64,000 nucleotides of DNA from Oscillospiraceae bacterium (lineage in GTDB: Bacteria > Bacillota > Clostridia > Oscillospirales > Oscillospiraceae). Shown piece by piece: positions 16,711 to 24,652 of the stretch. The first letter of the stretch is position 1; every line of letters begins with the position of its first letter. The notes under the pieces are model-generated. The model had not been told where the DNA came from and made no database searches. It was given only the letters and a program-made list of their open reading frames with translations. The DNA lies in assembly GCA_017524845.1 (NCBI GenBank), contig JAFXUU010000056.1:31096-95095 (forward strand), read 5' to 3'. The position numbers and the translations under genes were made by a program.

Positions 16711-16897
16711 CTTAACTCCCTCCTTTCGGGGAGGCGGACGGATCCGGGGGAGAGGTGCCGCCCGGATCGGACCGTGCGGGAGCCGGGACAACGAAACCCG
16801 ACGGCCGCTGCGGAAGGTCCGGCCGACCCAGCCGGCATTGGGGACCGGCAGGGAAGCGCCCGCCATTGGGAAGCGGGCGAAATGCCAAACATTGGGT

Positions 16898-16926
16898 GTT
16901 ATACCGGAAATGACGGCCGTTTTCAA
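16898..16926 (-). promoter_or_regulatory. Promoter and long leader of the ABC exporter operon
   Basis: Minus strand: TTGAAA (16921-16926), 17 bases, TATAAC (16898-16903). This implies a leader of about 180 bases (16711-16890). On the plus strand the leader contains three CATTGGG copies, at 16836, 16864 and 16890. Confidence 0.7.
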
Positions 16927-17020
16927 CCCCTCCGGGAGGGCAAAACGCAAAATGAAACAGAATTGTAATATAGCCGCCGGGCGTCAAGGCAGCCCCGGCC
17001 GGTCTCCGCCCTCCGACGCA

Positions 17021-17066
17021 AAAACGCCCCGAAGCACCGAAAACGCGCGTTTTCGGTGCTTCGGGG
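17021..17066 (-). terminator. Strong terminator of the SDR operon
   Basis: A perfect palindrome with 20-bp arms (17027-17046 and 17047-17066, CCCCGAAGCACC.. / ..GGTGCTTCGGGG). On the minus strand it is followed within two bases by TTTT, so it terminates the SDR/17088 transcript before it enters the ABC operon promoter. Confidence 0.85.
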
Positions 17067-17087
17067 CAGCACATGCGGGCGGAGCGG

Positions 17088-17324
17088 CTACCTGCTTTTC
17101 TTCCGCTCCCGCCAGGCGTCGATCTCGGCGCGGATGGCGAGCATCTCGTCCACGATCAGCTCCGGGGAATCGGGCTGCACATAGCGGAGATACTTCGTCA
17201 TCCGTTCCATGGCCTTCGGGCTGCCCAGGTGTCTGGCCGCAGCCTCCCCCAGCTCCGCCGGAAAGCCCAAGCCGACGACGGTGCGGACCAGCTCGTCCCG
17301 GGCGGCGGACCATTCTCCCTTCAT
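17088..17324 (-). CDS. Small helical hypothetical protein coupled to the SDR
   Basis: A 78-residue protein that I cannot assign. It is predicted to be mostly alpha-helical, with a helix-turn rich in Leu/Ala (ELGEAAARHLGSPKAMERM) and a basic end. No cysteines, membrane segment or signal peptide. The ATG (17322-17324) overlaps the SDR stop codon as ATGA, so it is translationally coupled to that gene and probably works with it or is at least made with it. A longer start at 17360 would cut into the SDR gene. Confidence 0.7.
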   Translation of the reverse strand: MKGEWSAARDELVRTVVGLGFPAELGEAAARHLGSPKAMERMTKYLRYVQPDSPELIVDEMLAIRAEIDAWRERKKSR

Positions 17325-18100
17325 CGTTCCGCCCCGAGCGCCTCCCGGGAGGCCAGCCACGCCCGGAAATCTCTGCCCACGAGCTTCTCTCCTGTGATCC
17401 CGTCGCTCCGGGGGGAGGCCAGGAACAGGATCGCCTCGTTCAGCACGGTGGGGGGCAGCAGACGGTCTCCCACGGCCGCGCGGAGCTCCGGCGTCGTCAT
17501 CCCCGTATCCGTCGGCCCGCCGGGACAGAGGATGTTCACCGTGATCCCCAGAGGGGCCAGCTCCTGCGCCAGGATGCGGGACATGGCGTCGGAGGCGGCG
17601 CGGGACGGTCCGTAGGGCAGCATGCCCTTCATGGTCATGGTCCGGTCGCTGGTGGACACGTTCACGATCTTCCCCCGCCCCTGCCGGACCATGAGGGGGA
17701 CGAAGGCGCGGGACACCAGATAATACCCGAGGAAATTCGTATCCATGACGGTGCGGAAGGCCTCCATGGGAAGCTCGTAGAAGGGGATGGCAGAGGTATC
17801 CCCGGTGACGTTATTGCCTACGCCGGCGTTGTTGATCAGCACGTCCAGGCGGGAAAAGCGCCGCCGGAAGGCCTCCGCCAGCGCCGCCACCGACCCTTCC
17901 TCCCGCACGTCCGCAGGGAAGGCGCAGACCGCCGGGCTCAGCGCCCGCAGCTCGGCGTACGCCCGGTCCAGCTTCTCGCCCGGCCGCGCCGCGACGGCCA
18001 CCGAGGCCCCCTCCAGCAGCAGCGCCTTTGCCATTTCGAAGCCCATCCCGCCGGACCCGCCGGTGACAAGGGCCGTAATGCCGTTCAGTTCTTTCTCCAT
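17321..18100 (-). CDS. Short-chain dehydrogenase/reductase
   Basis: A 259-residue classical SDR. The NAD(P)-binding glycine motif is TGGSGGMG near residue 14, the NNAG motif is present (LINNAGVGNN), and the catalytic Ser is in VNVSTSDRT. The usual YxxxK pair reads Y-G-P-S-R (YGPSRAAS), with Arg in place of Lys. The Lys normally lowers the Tyr pKa and holds the nicotinamide ribose, so activity may be altered. PCGGPTDTGM follows the usual PG motif. Start ATG at 18100 has AAAGGAGGCG upstream. Substrate unknown. Confidence 0.85.
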   Translation of the reverse strand: MEKELNGITALVTGGSGGMGFEMAKALLLEGASVAVAARPGEKLDRAYAELRALSPAVCAFPADVREEGSVAALAEAFRRRFSRLDVLINNAGVGNNVTGDTSAIPFYELPMEAFRTVMDTNFLGYYLVSRAFVPLMVRQGRGKIVNVSTSDRTMTMKGMLPYGPSRAASDAMSRILAQELAPLGITVNILCPGGPTDTGMTTPELRAAVGDRLLPPTVLNEAILFLASPRSDGITGEKLVGRDFRAWLASREALGAER

Positions 18101-18152
18101 CCGAACGCCTCCTTTTTCGCGCAGGGGACCGATGTCGGGCGGTCTCGCGTCC

Positions 18153-18181
18153 ATATTACCGCATCGGTCCGGGGAAAGCAA
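18153..18181 (-). promoter_or_regulatory. Promoter of the SDR operon inside an inverted repeat
   Basis: Minus strand: TTGCTT (18176-18181), 17 bases, TAATAT (18153-18158). The 9-bp arms GGACCGATG (18127-18135) and CATCGGTCC (18162-18170) flank the -10 box and may form an operator. Confidence 0.65.
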
Positions 18182-18230
18182 CCGCGCCGCGGTACGCCGG
18201 GGAAACTCGGCCGCAGACGCGCCGTCCTTC

Positions 18231-18259
18231 TTGTCAGCCGCCCGCTCTTATGGTAGAAT
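18231..18259 (+). promoter_or_regulatory. Promoter for the 4Fe-4S protein operon
   Basis: TTGTCA (18231-18236), 17 bases, TAGAAT (18254-18259). It leaves an untranslated leader of about 200 bases (18266-18468) in which I see no riboswitch class or small gene. Confidence 0.7.
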
Positions 18260-18468
18260 CAGGCAGGAGCAGGGCGGCGGACAGACTCCGGGTCTGGAAA
18301 CGCCTGACCGTGTCGGACGGGTCCCCGCGGCGGCCGAAGCGTCGCCGGGGTCCGCGCGGTCACAGCCGCCTTCGGGCCGGAGCGATCCGGCTCCTCCGTC
18401 ACAGGAACAAACCGGGTACGGCCATACCGGCGCAGACCCGGGATTTTGATAAGCGAGGTAGAGGAATA

Positions 18469-19293
18469 ATGGACAATCAACGGTTCGACGCGATCGTCAG
18501 GGAAGTCTTTGCCGGTCTGGAAGAGAAAAACCACACCCATCTCCCCCGGGAGGACGTGACCATTCCCATCGTGGACGCGCCCATCTACGGCTTCGCCGCC
18601 GCGGACGATCCCATCTTCGAGACCTTCCGGGACCCGGAGATCAACGGTCCCAACTGGCTGGGCCCGAAGGAGCGGATGCCGGAGGCGCAGACCGTGGCGG
18701 TGTTCTTCTTCGCCTTCTCCGAGGAGGTCCGCAGCAGACACCGGGTCTCCACGGAGCTCATGGACGAGGCGTGGGTGAACGGCTACGGGGATCACGGCAA
18801 CGTGCTGGTCCCCTTCGCGCAGAACATCACCGCCGCCCTGGAAGCGGAGGGCGTCAGGGTCATGAATCCCACCTGGGACATGGAGCATCCCGCTGTCTCC
18901 GCGCCGGTGGACAACAAGGGCGAGGAGGATCTCCACTGGTCCGCCCCCTGGTCCACCCGGCACGTGGCCTTCGCCGCCGGGCTTGGCACCTTCGGCGTGC
19001 ACCGCCATCTCATCACGGAGAAGGGCTGCTGCGGGGCCATGGTCACTCTGCTTCTGGACTGCGCCCTGGAGCCCACGAAGCGGCCCTACACGGACCCCTA
19101 TGAATACTGCACCCACTGCGGAGCCTGCACCCGGCGCTGCCCCGTGAACGCCATCTCTCTGGAGCGCCTGCGCAACCTGAAAAAGTGCAGCGAGCACACC
19201 GCCAAGCTCTTCAAGGAGTTCAAGAAGGGCAACTGCGGCAAGTGCATGGTTGGCGTCCCCTGCGAGGACAGGATCCCGGGGAGGGCGAAATAA
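18469..19293 (+). CDS. QueG-like double 4Fe-4S protein
   Basis: A 274-residue protein related to epoxyqueuosine reductase and reductive-dehalogenase-type proteins. A substrate/cobalamin-type region lies at about residues 70-200, followed by a ferredoxin-like cysteine set CTHCGACTRRCP and a last group NCGKCMVGVPCE, so two clusters are likely. The protein lacks the C-terminal HEAT repeats of QueG and is shorter, so queuosine synthesis is not assured. Unassigned relatives in anaerobes are common. ATG 18469 has GAGG at 18461-18464. The carboxylesterase gene follows after 46 bases. Confidence 0.75.
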   Translation: MDNQRFDAIVREVFAGLEEKNHTHLPREDVTIPIVDAPIYGFAAADDPIFETFRDPEINGPNWLGPKERMPEAQTVAVFFFAFSEEVRSRHRVSTELMDEAWVNGYGDHGNVLVPFAQNITAALEAEGVRVMNPTWDMEHPAVSAPVDNKGEEDLHWSAPWSTRHVAFAAGLGTFGVHRHLITEKGCCGAMVTLLLDCALEPTKRPYTDPYEYCTHCGACTRRCPVNAISLERLRNLKKCSEHTAKLFKEFKKGNCGKCMVGVPCEDRIPGRAK

Positions 19294-19339
19294 CGCCGTT
19301 CCCCGACAAAATTACGCGTAAAGGAGAGGAGCCGATCCC

Positions 19340-20950
19340 ATGACAGACGTGCTTGCTTACACGAATTACGGAAAGATCCGCGGCGTATACTTCGACGGGG
19401 TCTACCGTTTCCTGGGCGTGCGCTACGCCAAGCCCCCCGTGGGGCCTCTGCGCTTCATGCCTCCGGAGAAGCCGGGGGTCAGCGGCCTGGTGGTGGACGC
19501 GAAGGAATACGCCCTGAAATGCTGGCAGACCGACACCCCCCGCATCGAGGTGCCGGAGGTGGCCAATTCCAAATGGAACCTCTCCAACCAGAAGATCGTC
19601 ACCGGCAACATGGAGATGGGCAAGGGGCCCATGAGCGAGGACTGCCTGGCCCTGAACATCTGGACCCCCGAGCTGACGGAGGGCGCGGACCTGCCCGTCA
19701 TGGTCTGGTGCCACGGAGGCGGGAACCTGGCGGGCTCGGCGGAATGCCCCCACCAGGACGGCTTCAATATGGCGAAAAAGCACGGCGTGGTCATGGTGAG
19801 CTTCAGCCACCGGCTGAGCCTCTTCGGTTACATGGATCTGAGCATGTTCGGCGGGAAATACGCCCGCAGCCGGAACCTGGGCAACCAGGATATGGTGGCC
19901 GTGCTGGAGTGGGTGCGGGACAACATCCGCTACTTCGGCGGCGACCCCGGCAACGTGACCATTTTCGGGGAATCCGGCGGCGGCGGCAAGGTCTGCCAGC
20001 TGCTGGGCATGCCCGCGGCCAGGGGGCTCTTCCACAAGGCCATCGTGCAGAGCGGCGGCTTCCAGGCCATCGACCCCGCTCTGGGGCGAAAGGACACGGA
20101 GGCTTTCCTGGCGCACCTGGGCGTCTCCGCGGCGAATCTGGAGAAGCTGGAGACCATCCCGCCCCAGGACCTCATCCGGGCCATGCGGGAGGTGAACGCC
20201 GCCCGCTCGAACGGAGACTATCTGAATTTCCCCGTCACCTTCGACGGGGACGTCATCAAATACGATCCCTTCGACGGGGGAGAGGACAGCGAATACTGCC
20301 GGGACATCCCCCTCATCATCTGCTACTGCCGGGAGGACATGGCCCTGCTGGCCCTCTTCAACCCGGAGATCTTCGACCTCACCTGGGAGACCCTGCCCGG
20401 CGCCCTCCGGGGCTACGGCTACGGGGAGGACGAGATCGGGGAGATCATCTCCGTCTACCGGGAGCTGCTGCCGGACCCCACCGCCCCGGACGTCGTCATC
20501 GCCCTCATGAACGATTCCCAGCAGCTGAAATTCGTGGAGGACGTGTCCCGCACCAAGGACGGCCGGGGCGGCGCGCCCTTCTACAACTGCATCTTCGCCT
20601 TCGACAGCCCCGATCCGGTGCAGAAGGCCTTTCACGGGATCGACGTGCCCTTCTTCTTTGACAACGCCTATCTGGCCCCCGGCATGTACACCGCCAAAAC
20701 CAAGGCCGCGGCCTTCAAGGTCTCCGAAACCTGCGGCTCCGCCTGGGCGGGCTTCGCCCGCAGCGGCGACCCCACCGGCCTCCATATGCCCCGGTGGCTC
20801 CCCTACGAGCAGGGGACGCGGTACACCATGCTGATCGGGGAGGACTGCCGCCTGGTATCCAATTACCGGAGCAAGAGCCGGGAGCTCGTGTACCGTCTCC
20901 GGGGCCGGAGCCTTCCCAGCCTGGCCAGGAACGACGAGGCCGGGGAATAA
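19340..20950 (+). CDS. Type B carboxylesterase
   Basis: A 536-residue esterase of the cholinesterase/type B family. Key motifs are GVRYAKPPVGPLRF, SEDCLALNIWTPE, the oxyanion hole VWCHGGGN, and the nucleophile elbow FGESGGGG with Ser212 (family consensus GESAGG). It has no signal peptide, unlike many secreted relatives, so it should act on small esters inside the cell. AAAGGAGAGGAG upstream supports the ATG. It is 7 bases from the CapA-type gene and 46 bases after the 4Fe-4S gene, so all three probably share one transcript. Confidence 0.9.
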   Translation: MTDVLAYTNYGKIRGVYFDGVYRFLGVRYAKPPVGPLRFMPPEKPGVSGLVVDAKEYALKCWQTDTPRIEVPEVANSKWNLSNQKIVTGNMEMGKGPMSEDCLALNIWTPELTEGADLPVMVWCHGGGNLAGSAECPHQDGFNMAKKHGVVMVSFSHRLSLFGYMDLSMFGGKYARSRNLGNQDMVAVLEWVRDNIRYFGGDPGNVTIFGESGGGGKVCQLLGMPAARGLFHKAIVQSGGFQAIDPALGRKDTEAFLAHLGVSAANLEKLETIPPQDLIRAMREVNAARSNGDYLNFPVTFDGDVIKYDPFDGGEDSEYCRDIPLIICYCREDMALLALFNPEIFDLTWETLPGALRGYGYGEDEIGEIISVYRELLPDPTAPDVVIALMNDSQQLKFVEDVSRTKDGRGGAPFYNCIFAFDSPDPVQKAFHGIDVPFFFDNAYLAPGMYTAKTKAAAFKVSETCGSAWAGFARSGDPTGLHMPRWLPYEQGTRYTMLIGEDCRLVSNYRSKSRELVYRLRGRSLPSLARNDEAGE

Positions 20951-20957
20951 GGCCGCC

Positions 20958-22124
20958 ATGGACGACAGGAGCAGCGAGGTCACGGTCCTCTCCGTGGGCG
21001 ACCTTATTCTGGACGTGCCGGAGGCGGACCGGTATTTCGACGAGAGCCGGGAGATCCTGAAGCGCGGGGACGTGGTGATCGGCCAGGTGGAGATCCCCTA
21101 TACCCTCCGGCCCCAGTGGAGCGCCTGGGACAGTCACAGCGCCCCGGCCACGGATCCCGCCCGGCTGGAGGCCATGAAAAACGCGGGCTTCAACGTGGGC
21201 ACCTGCGCGGGGAACCACTCCTTCGACCAGGGGCATTACGGCGTGTCGGACACCCTTGCAAAGCTGCGCGAGCTGGGCATCGCCCCCGCGGGCGAGGGTG
21301 AAAACGAGGAAGAGGCGTACGCGCCCGCGCTCATCGAGCGGAAGGGGCTGAAATTCGCCTGCTTCTCCTATACGGCAGTGGGCCCCAAAACCGTGCAGGC
21401 GACGCCGGCCAAGGCGGGCGCGGCCTTCATCCGCGTCGCCACGTCCTACGAAAACGACACCTACGAGCCCGGCGCGCTCCCCACCCACATCTATACCTCC
21501 GTCAGTCCCGCCGCCCTGCAGCGGATGCGCCGCAGCTTCCGGCAGGCGAAGGAGGCGGGAGCCCTCGTCCTGGCCAGCTTCCACATGGGCCGGATGCACA
21601 GCACGGAGCTCCAGCAGTACCAGACCGAAATCGCCCGCGCCGCCGTGGACGCGGGGGCCGAGATGGTCTTCGCCCATCATCCGCACACGCTGCTGGGCAT
21701 AGAAATGTACCGGGGCAAGCCGATCTTCTACAGCGTCGGCCACTTCGTTTTCGCGACGGACGCCTTCCTGCAGCGGGGTACGGCCCTCGCCGGGCAGCGC
21801 GCCTTCCGTCCGGACCACTTTCAGGGCGTCAACACCGAGCCCCTGATCAAGCCCCGGGAGCCGATCACGGACACGATCCCCTTCTACGTGGGGGACGAAG
21901 ATTCCCGCAATACGCTCATCGCCAAGGGCGTCTTCGACGGGACCGGCCTCAGGCGGGCGAGCTTCATCCCCTGCTTCATCGACGGCAGAGGCCACCCCGT
22001 GCCGGTCCGCCGCGGCGGAAAGGGCGACGAGGTGCTCGCCCACGTCCGCGCCCTCTGCGAGCACGAGGAGCTGGACACGCGCTTTTGCTGGAGCGAGGAC
22101 GGGACCGAGGTCTTTCTCTCCTGA
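20958..22124 (+). CDS. CapA-type metallophosphoesterase-fold protein
   Basis: A 388-residue protein of the CapA/PgsA family (poly-gamma-glutamate synthesis type, calcineurin-like fold). It shows SVGDLILD, AGNHSFDQG and the late HHPHTLLGIEMYRGKPIFYSVGHF stretch typical of the family; the HWG.E element reads HMGRMHSTE. CapA proteins are often membrane-anchored, but this one has no N-terminal hydrophobic segment, and there is no capB/capC nearby. A capsule role is therefore doubtful; a hydrolase partner for the neighbouring esterase is possible. It converges on the XRE gene. Confidence 0.85.
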   Translation: MDDRSSEVTVLSVGDLILDVPEADRYFDESREILKRGDVVIGQVEIPYTLRPQWSAWDSHSAPATDPARLEAMKNAGFNVGTCAGNHSFDQGHYGVSDTLAKLRELGIAPAGEGENEEEAYAPALIERKGLKFACFSYTAVGPKTVQATPAKAGAAFIRVATSYENDTYEPGALPTHIYTSVSPAALQRMRRSFRQAKEAGALVLASFHMGRMHSTELQQYQTEIARAAVDAGAEMVFAHHPHTLLGIEMYRGKPIFYSVGHFVFATDAFLQRGTALAGQRAFRPDHFQGVNTEPLIKPREPITDTIPFYVGDEDSRNTLIAKGVFDGTGLRRASFIPCFIDGRGHPVPVRRGGKGDEVLAHVRALCEHEELDTRFCWSEDGTEVFLS

Positions 22125-22519
22125 CCCGGCCGAAGCGCGCCCCTTCGGCGCTCCCGGGAGGGGGAAAAATTAAACTGCGGGTTCAATGACAAAGGCCGCA
22201 AACTGCGGTATCTTATCTTCGCAAGCCGAATAAAAAAACCAAGGCAGCAGGCCGAGGCCTGCTGCCCGTTTTCGCCCTCGTCTCCGCCCGCCGGTACCAG
22301 GATCTCGTCCATGGGCACCTTCAGCAGGGCGCTGAGCGCGAAGAGATTGTCCACCGAGGGCAGGGTCCTGCCGCTCTGCCACTTGTACACGGCCTGGGGC
22401 TCCTCAAAGCCGAACCAGATCTGCACGTCCCGGACGGTCAGGCCTCTGGCCCTGCGGAGCCGGGCGATGTTCCTTCCGGTCGCCGCCATGTCGATGACCG
22501 GGAATCGAATACGCTGCAT
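21884..22519 (-). CDS. XRE-family HTH regulator whose frame runs through a terminator
   Basis: An HTH protein. Residues about 10-70 hold an XRE helix-turn-helix (ATGRNIARLRRARGLT..., GFEEPQAVYKWQSGRTLPSVDNLFALSALL). ATG at 22519 is chosen because AAAGGAGG (22528-22535) stands 8 bases upstream. After about residue 80 the frame enters a perfect terminator hairpin and T-run (22232-22266). It then continues antisense to the 3' end of the CapA gene until 21884, with Ser/Arg/Pro-rich composition that does not look like protein. The true product is probably about 85-95 residues, and no stop codon appears before the terminator. See findings. Confidence 0.6.
   Translation of the reverse strand: MQRIRFPVIDMAATGRNIARLRRARGLTVRDVQIWFGFEEPQAVYKWQSGRTLPSVDNLFALSALLKVPMDEILVPAGGDEGENGQQASACCLGFFIRLAKIRYRSLRPLSLNPQFNFSPSRERRRGALRPGQERKTSVPSSLQQKRVSSSSCSQRARTWASTSSPFPPRRTGTGWPLPSMKQGMKLARLRPVPSKTPLAMSVLRESSSPT
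22232..22266 (-). terminator. Terminator inside the XRE reading frame
   Basis: Stem GGCAGCAGGC / GCCTGCTGCC (22243-22252 and 22257-22266), loop of 4, followed on the minus strand by TTGG and seven T (A-run at 22232-22238). Confidence 0.85.
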
Positions 22520-22563
22520 TTGCTTCACCTCCTTTCACGTATCGGGAAACAGCCGGGTATCGC

Positions 22564-22592
22564 AGGATAGACGATCCGGCATGCTCTGTCAA
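22564..22592 (-). promoter_or_regulatory. Promoter for the XRE gene
   Basis: Minus strand: consensus TTGACA (22587-22592), 17 bases, TATCCT (22564-22569), about 45 bases ahead of the ATG. Nothing else was seen between here and the TTG start at 22771. Confidence 0.75.
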
Positions 22593-22770
22593 GCCGTTCC
22601 GGGAAAGTGTAAGGAAGCTGAAACATTGCGCCGGAAGAAGGAGGCCGGAGCATGCCGCTTCTTCCGCGTCCGCGGCCGCCGTACGCCGCGGTCCCCCACC
22701 CAGGCAGCCTGTGAGGAGCCGGGTCCCCGACGCTCCCCACAGGCTGACCAAACGTTGGGGAGTGATCAGC

Positions 22771-23031
22771 TTGAACCGTGACCGCGCGTATTACCGGTAT
22801 CAGAGAAACAGGCACATCCTGCGCAAGATCGGCATCCTCCGGAGGTGGGGCAGCGACGTTATGGAGGGCTGGCTCCGGGGCTGCCCCGGACGGCTGCCCA
22901 AGGGTAAGATCCACTGCTCCTGCCCCCTCTGCCGGGTGAAATCCTATGACGAACGGCGCATGGACGACAAACGGAAGCTCCTTTCGGGGAAGCAGCAGAC
23001 GGACGACTACTTCCGCGGGCCGAAGGAATGA
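22771..23031 (+). CDS. Small basic CxCxxC protein
   Basis: An 86-residue basic protein with the motif KGKIHCSCPLC in its second half, a pattern I recall from short uncharacterised proteins common in Firmicutes (N-terminus RDRAYYRYQRNRHI, C-terminus DDKRK). The CxCxxC group could bind zinc; nucleic-acid contact is plausible from its charge. TTG at 22771 is preferred because GGGGAG lies 8 bases upstream; GTG at 22762 would be too close to the same site. Function unknown. Confidence 0.65.
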   Translation: MNRDRAYYRYQRNRHILRKIGILRRWGSDVMEGWLRGCPGRLPKGKIHCSCPLCRVKSYDERRMDDKRKLLSGKQQTDDYFRGPKE

Positions 23032-23124
23032 GGCTGACGGAGGGCGGACGCTTCGGCGCCCGCCCTCCGTCGACCGGCTTATGCTCAAAACGACAAAACA
23101 AGAAAGGAGGCGATCAGCCTGACC

Positions 23125-23610
23125 ATGCTCCTGCATTTTGCGATCCTCTTCCTGGCGAAATTCCTGGACAACGCCCTGGGTACGGCGAAGACCATCCTCA
23201 TCCAGCGGGGAAGCTGCCTGCTGGCCGGGGCTGCCCTGGCGGTATCCAACTATATCGCCTACAGCATCACCAAAAGCATCGTCACGACGGACGGCAGCGC
23301 CGCCATCCTCGTGGTATCCGTCGCCAGCGGCGTGGGCTGCTGCCTGGCCATGGCCCTCAGCAAAAAGCTCAGCCGGGATCGGCTCTTCGTGAACGTGATC
23401 ATGTCGGACAACCGGGAGGCCGTGCAGGCGCTGCGGGACTTCCTGGCCCAGCACCACATCACCAACGTGGCTGCGGACAGCTACACGCTGGACTGGAACA
23501 CCAAGACCATCACGGTCACCGCCTACGCGGAAACGAGGGCGGAAAGCGAGCTCATCAACGGCTATCTCAGCCGGTGCCCGCAGAAATTCAAGCGGGTCGT
23601 ACAGAAATAA
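23125..23610 (+). CDS. UPF0316 membrane protein (DUF5698/DUF2179)
   Basis: A 161-residue member of UPF0316: three hydrophobic segments in the first 80 residues (DUF5698: FLAKFLDNALGTAKTILIQRG) followed by a soluble DUF2179 domain (residues about 90-160). Function not established. AAAGGAGG at 23103-23110 is 14 bases from the ATG. An in-frame CTG at 23119 is at better spacing (8 bases) and could be the real start, adding two residues. A terminator follows immediately. Confidence 0.85.
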   Translation: MLLHFAILFLAKFLDNALGTAKTILIQRGSCLLAGAALAVSNYIAYSITKSIVTTDGSAAILVVSVASGVGCCLAMALSKKLSRDRLFVNVIMSDNREAVQALRDFLAQHHITNVAADSYTLDWNTKTITVTAYAETRAESELINGYLSRCPQKFKRVVQK

Positions 23611-23657
23611 GCGGTTCGGCTGCAGGGGGCTTCCCCCACGGTCCGAACCGCTTTTCT
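23610..23657 (+). terminator. Terminator after the UPF0316 gene
   Basis: AGCGGTTCGG (23610-23619) pairs with CCGAACCGCT (23643-23652); an inner GGGGG/CCCCC hairpin lies between, followed by TTTCTTTTT. Confidence 0.85.
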
Positions 23658-23675
23658 TTTTGCTTTTCAGCCTTG

Positions 23676-24614
23676 TCACAGGACCCGGTCCAGGAAGCCG
23701 AAGACCCGCTCGAGGTTGGCCTTCATGAACCAGTCCGGGGTGACGATGTGATTGAGCGCGCAGTGATTCCAGCCGTCAAATTCCTCAAAGCTCACCCGCT
23801 CTTTCCCGCAGCGCTCTGCGATCACGGCGGCCAGACGCTCCGATTCGGCGCAGGGCACCACGGCGTCGTTCTTCCCCACCTGCACCAGCGTCGGCGGAAA
23901 ATCCTTCGTGATGTGGGCGATGGGGTTCAGCAGGGCGGCGATGTCCGGGAACAGATGGGGATTCGCGCCGAGATAAACGGACATCAGATTGGCGGGGATG
24001 GTGCCGGGGACGAATTCCTTGGGCGCCTTCGCTTCCTCCTCCGGCGTCGGGGCAAAGCCCAGGAGATCGTAGCACCCGCACTGGGCGACCACAGCCTTCA
24101 CCGCTCCGGAGACCGAGGGCCAGAGCGGGTCCGGCCCGTCGAAGGCGGGCACGGCGGCGGTGGCGGCGGCGAACACCGCGTAATACGCGCCGGCGCTGTC
24201 GCCGCCCAGGGCGAAGCGCCCGGGATCGAGGCGATATTCCGCCGCGTGGGCCTTCAGGAAGCGGATGGCGGCCTTCACGTCGTAGAGGGCGTTGGGCGCC
24301 TTGCTCTCGAAGCCCTTCCGGTATTCCACGGAGACGACCGCATACCCGCGGTTAATCCCGTCGGCCGCCAGAAGGAACTGCACGTCCTGCTTGTCCCCCG
24401 CGATGAAGGCGCCGCCGTGGATGAATACGTAGGTCGGGAAGGGTCCCTCGCCCTCCTCCGGCAGATAGATGTCCAGCACCTGGCTGGGGGACCGGGAGGC
24501 GTAGGCCACGTCCAGCCATTTTCTTTTCACCCCGGCCACGTCCACCATGTCGGAGCCGGATGGGTCCTCCGGCTCGATCAGCGTCCAGGGGATGTCCAGA
24601 CCGAAATTGCCCAT
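23676..24614 (-). CDS. Alpha/beta hydrolase, acetyl-esterase-like
   Basis: A 312-residue esterase of the hormone-sensitive-lipase-like (alpha/beta hydrolase-3/BD-FAE) type. The HGGAF oxyanion motif is present, the nucleophile elbow is GGDSAG, and the catalytic Asp and His are probably in VGKNDAVVPC and WNHCALN. No signal peptide. The ATG (24612-24614) has GGAGGAAGG upstream; the much longer open frame is antisense-like composition and runs into gene 24653. It is the last gene of an operon with 25258 and 24653. Confidence 0.88.
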   Translation of the reverse strand: MGNFGLDIPWTLIEPEDPSGSDMVDVAGVKRKWLDVAYASRSPSQVLDIYLPEEGEGPFPTYVFIHGGAFIAGDKQDVQFLLAADGINRGYAVVSVEYRKGFESKAPNALYDVKAAIRFLKAHAAEYRLDPGRFALGGDSAGAYYAVFAAATAAVPAFDGPDPLWPSVSGAVKAVVAQCGCYDLLGFAPTPEEEAKAPKEFVPGTIPANLMSVYLGANPHLFPDIAALLNPIAHITKDFPPTLVQVGKNDAVVPCAESERLAAVIAERCGKERVSFEEFDGWNHCALNHIVTPDWFMKANLERVFGFLDRVL

Positions 24615-24652
24615 GTTTCCTTCCTCCTTTTTGTTCCGTTTTTCGCTGTTTT

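Noticed and set aside
18266-18468. The 200-base leader before the 4Fe-4S gene as a riboswitch
   Set aside because: No recognised aptamer pattern or terminator/antiterminator pair could be seen.
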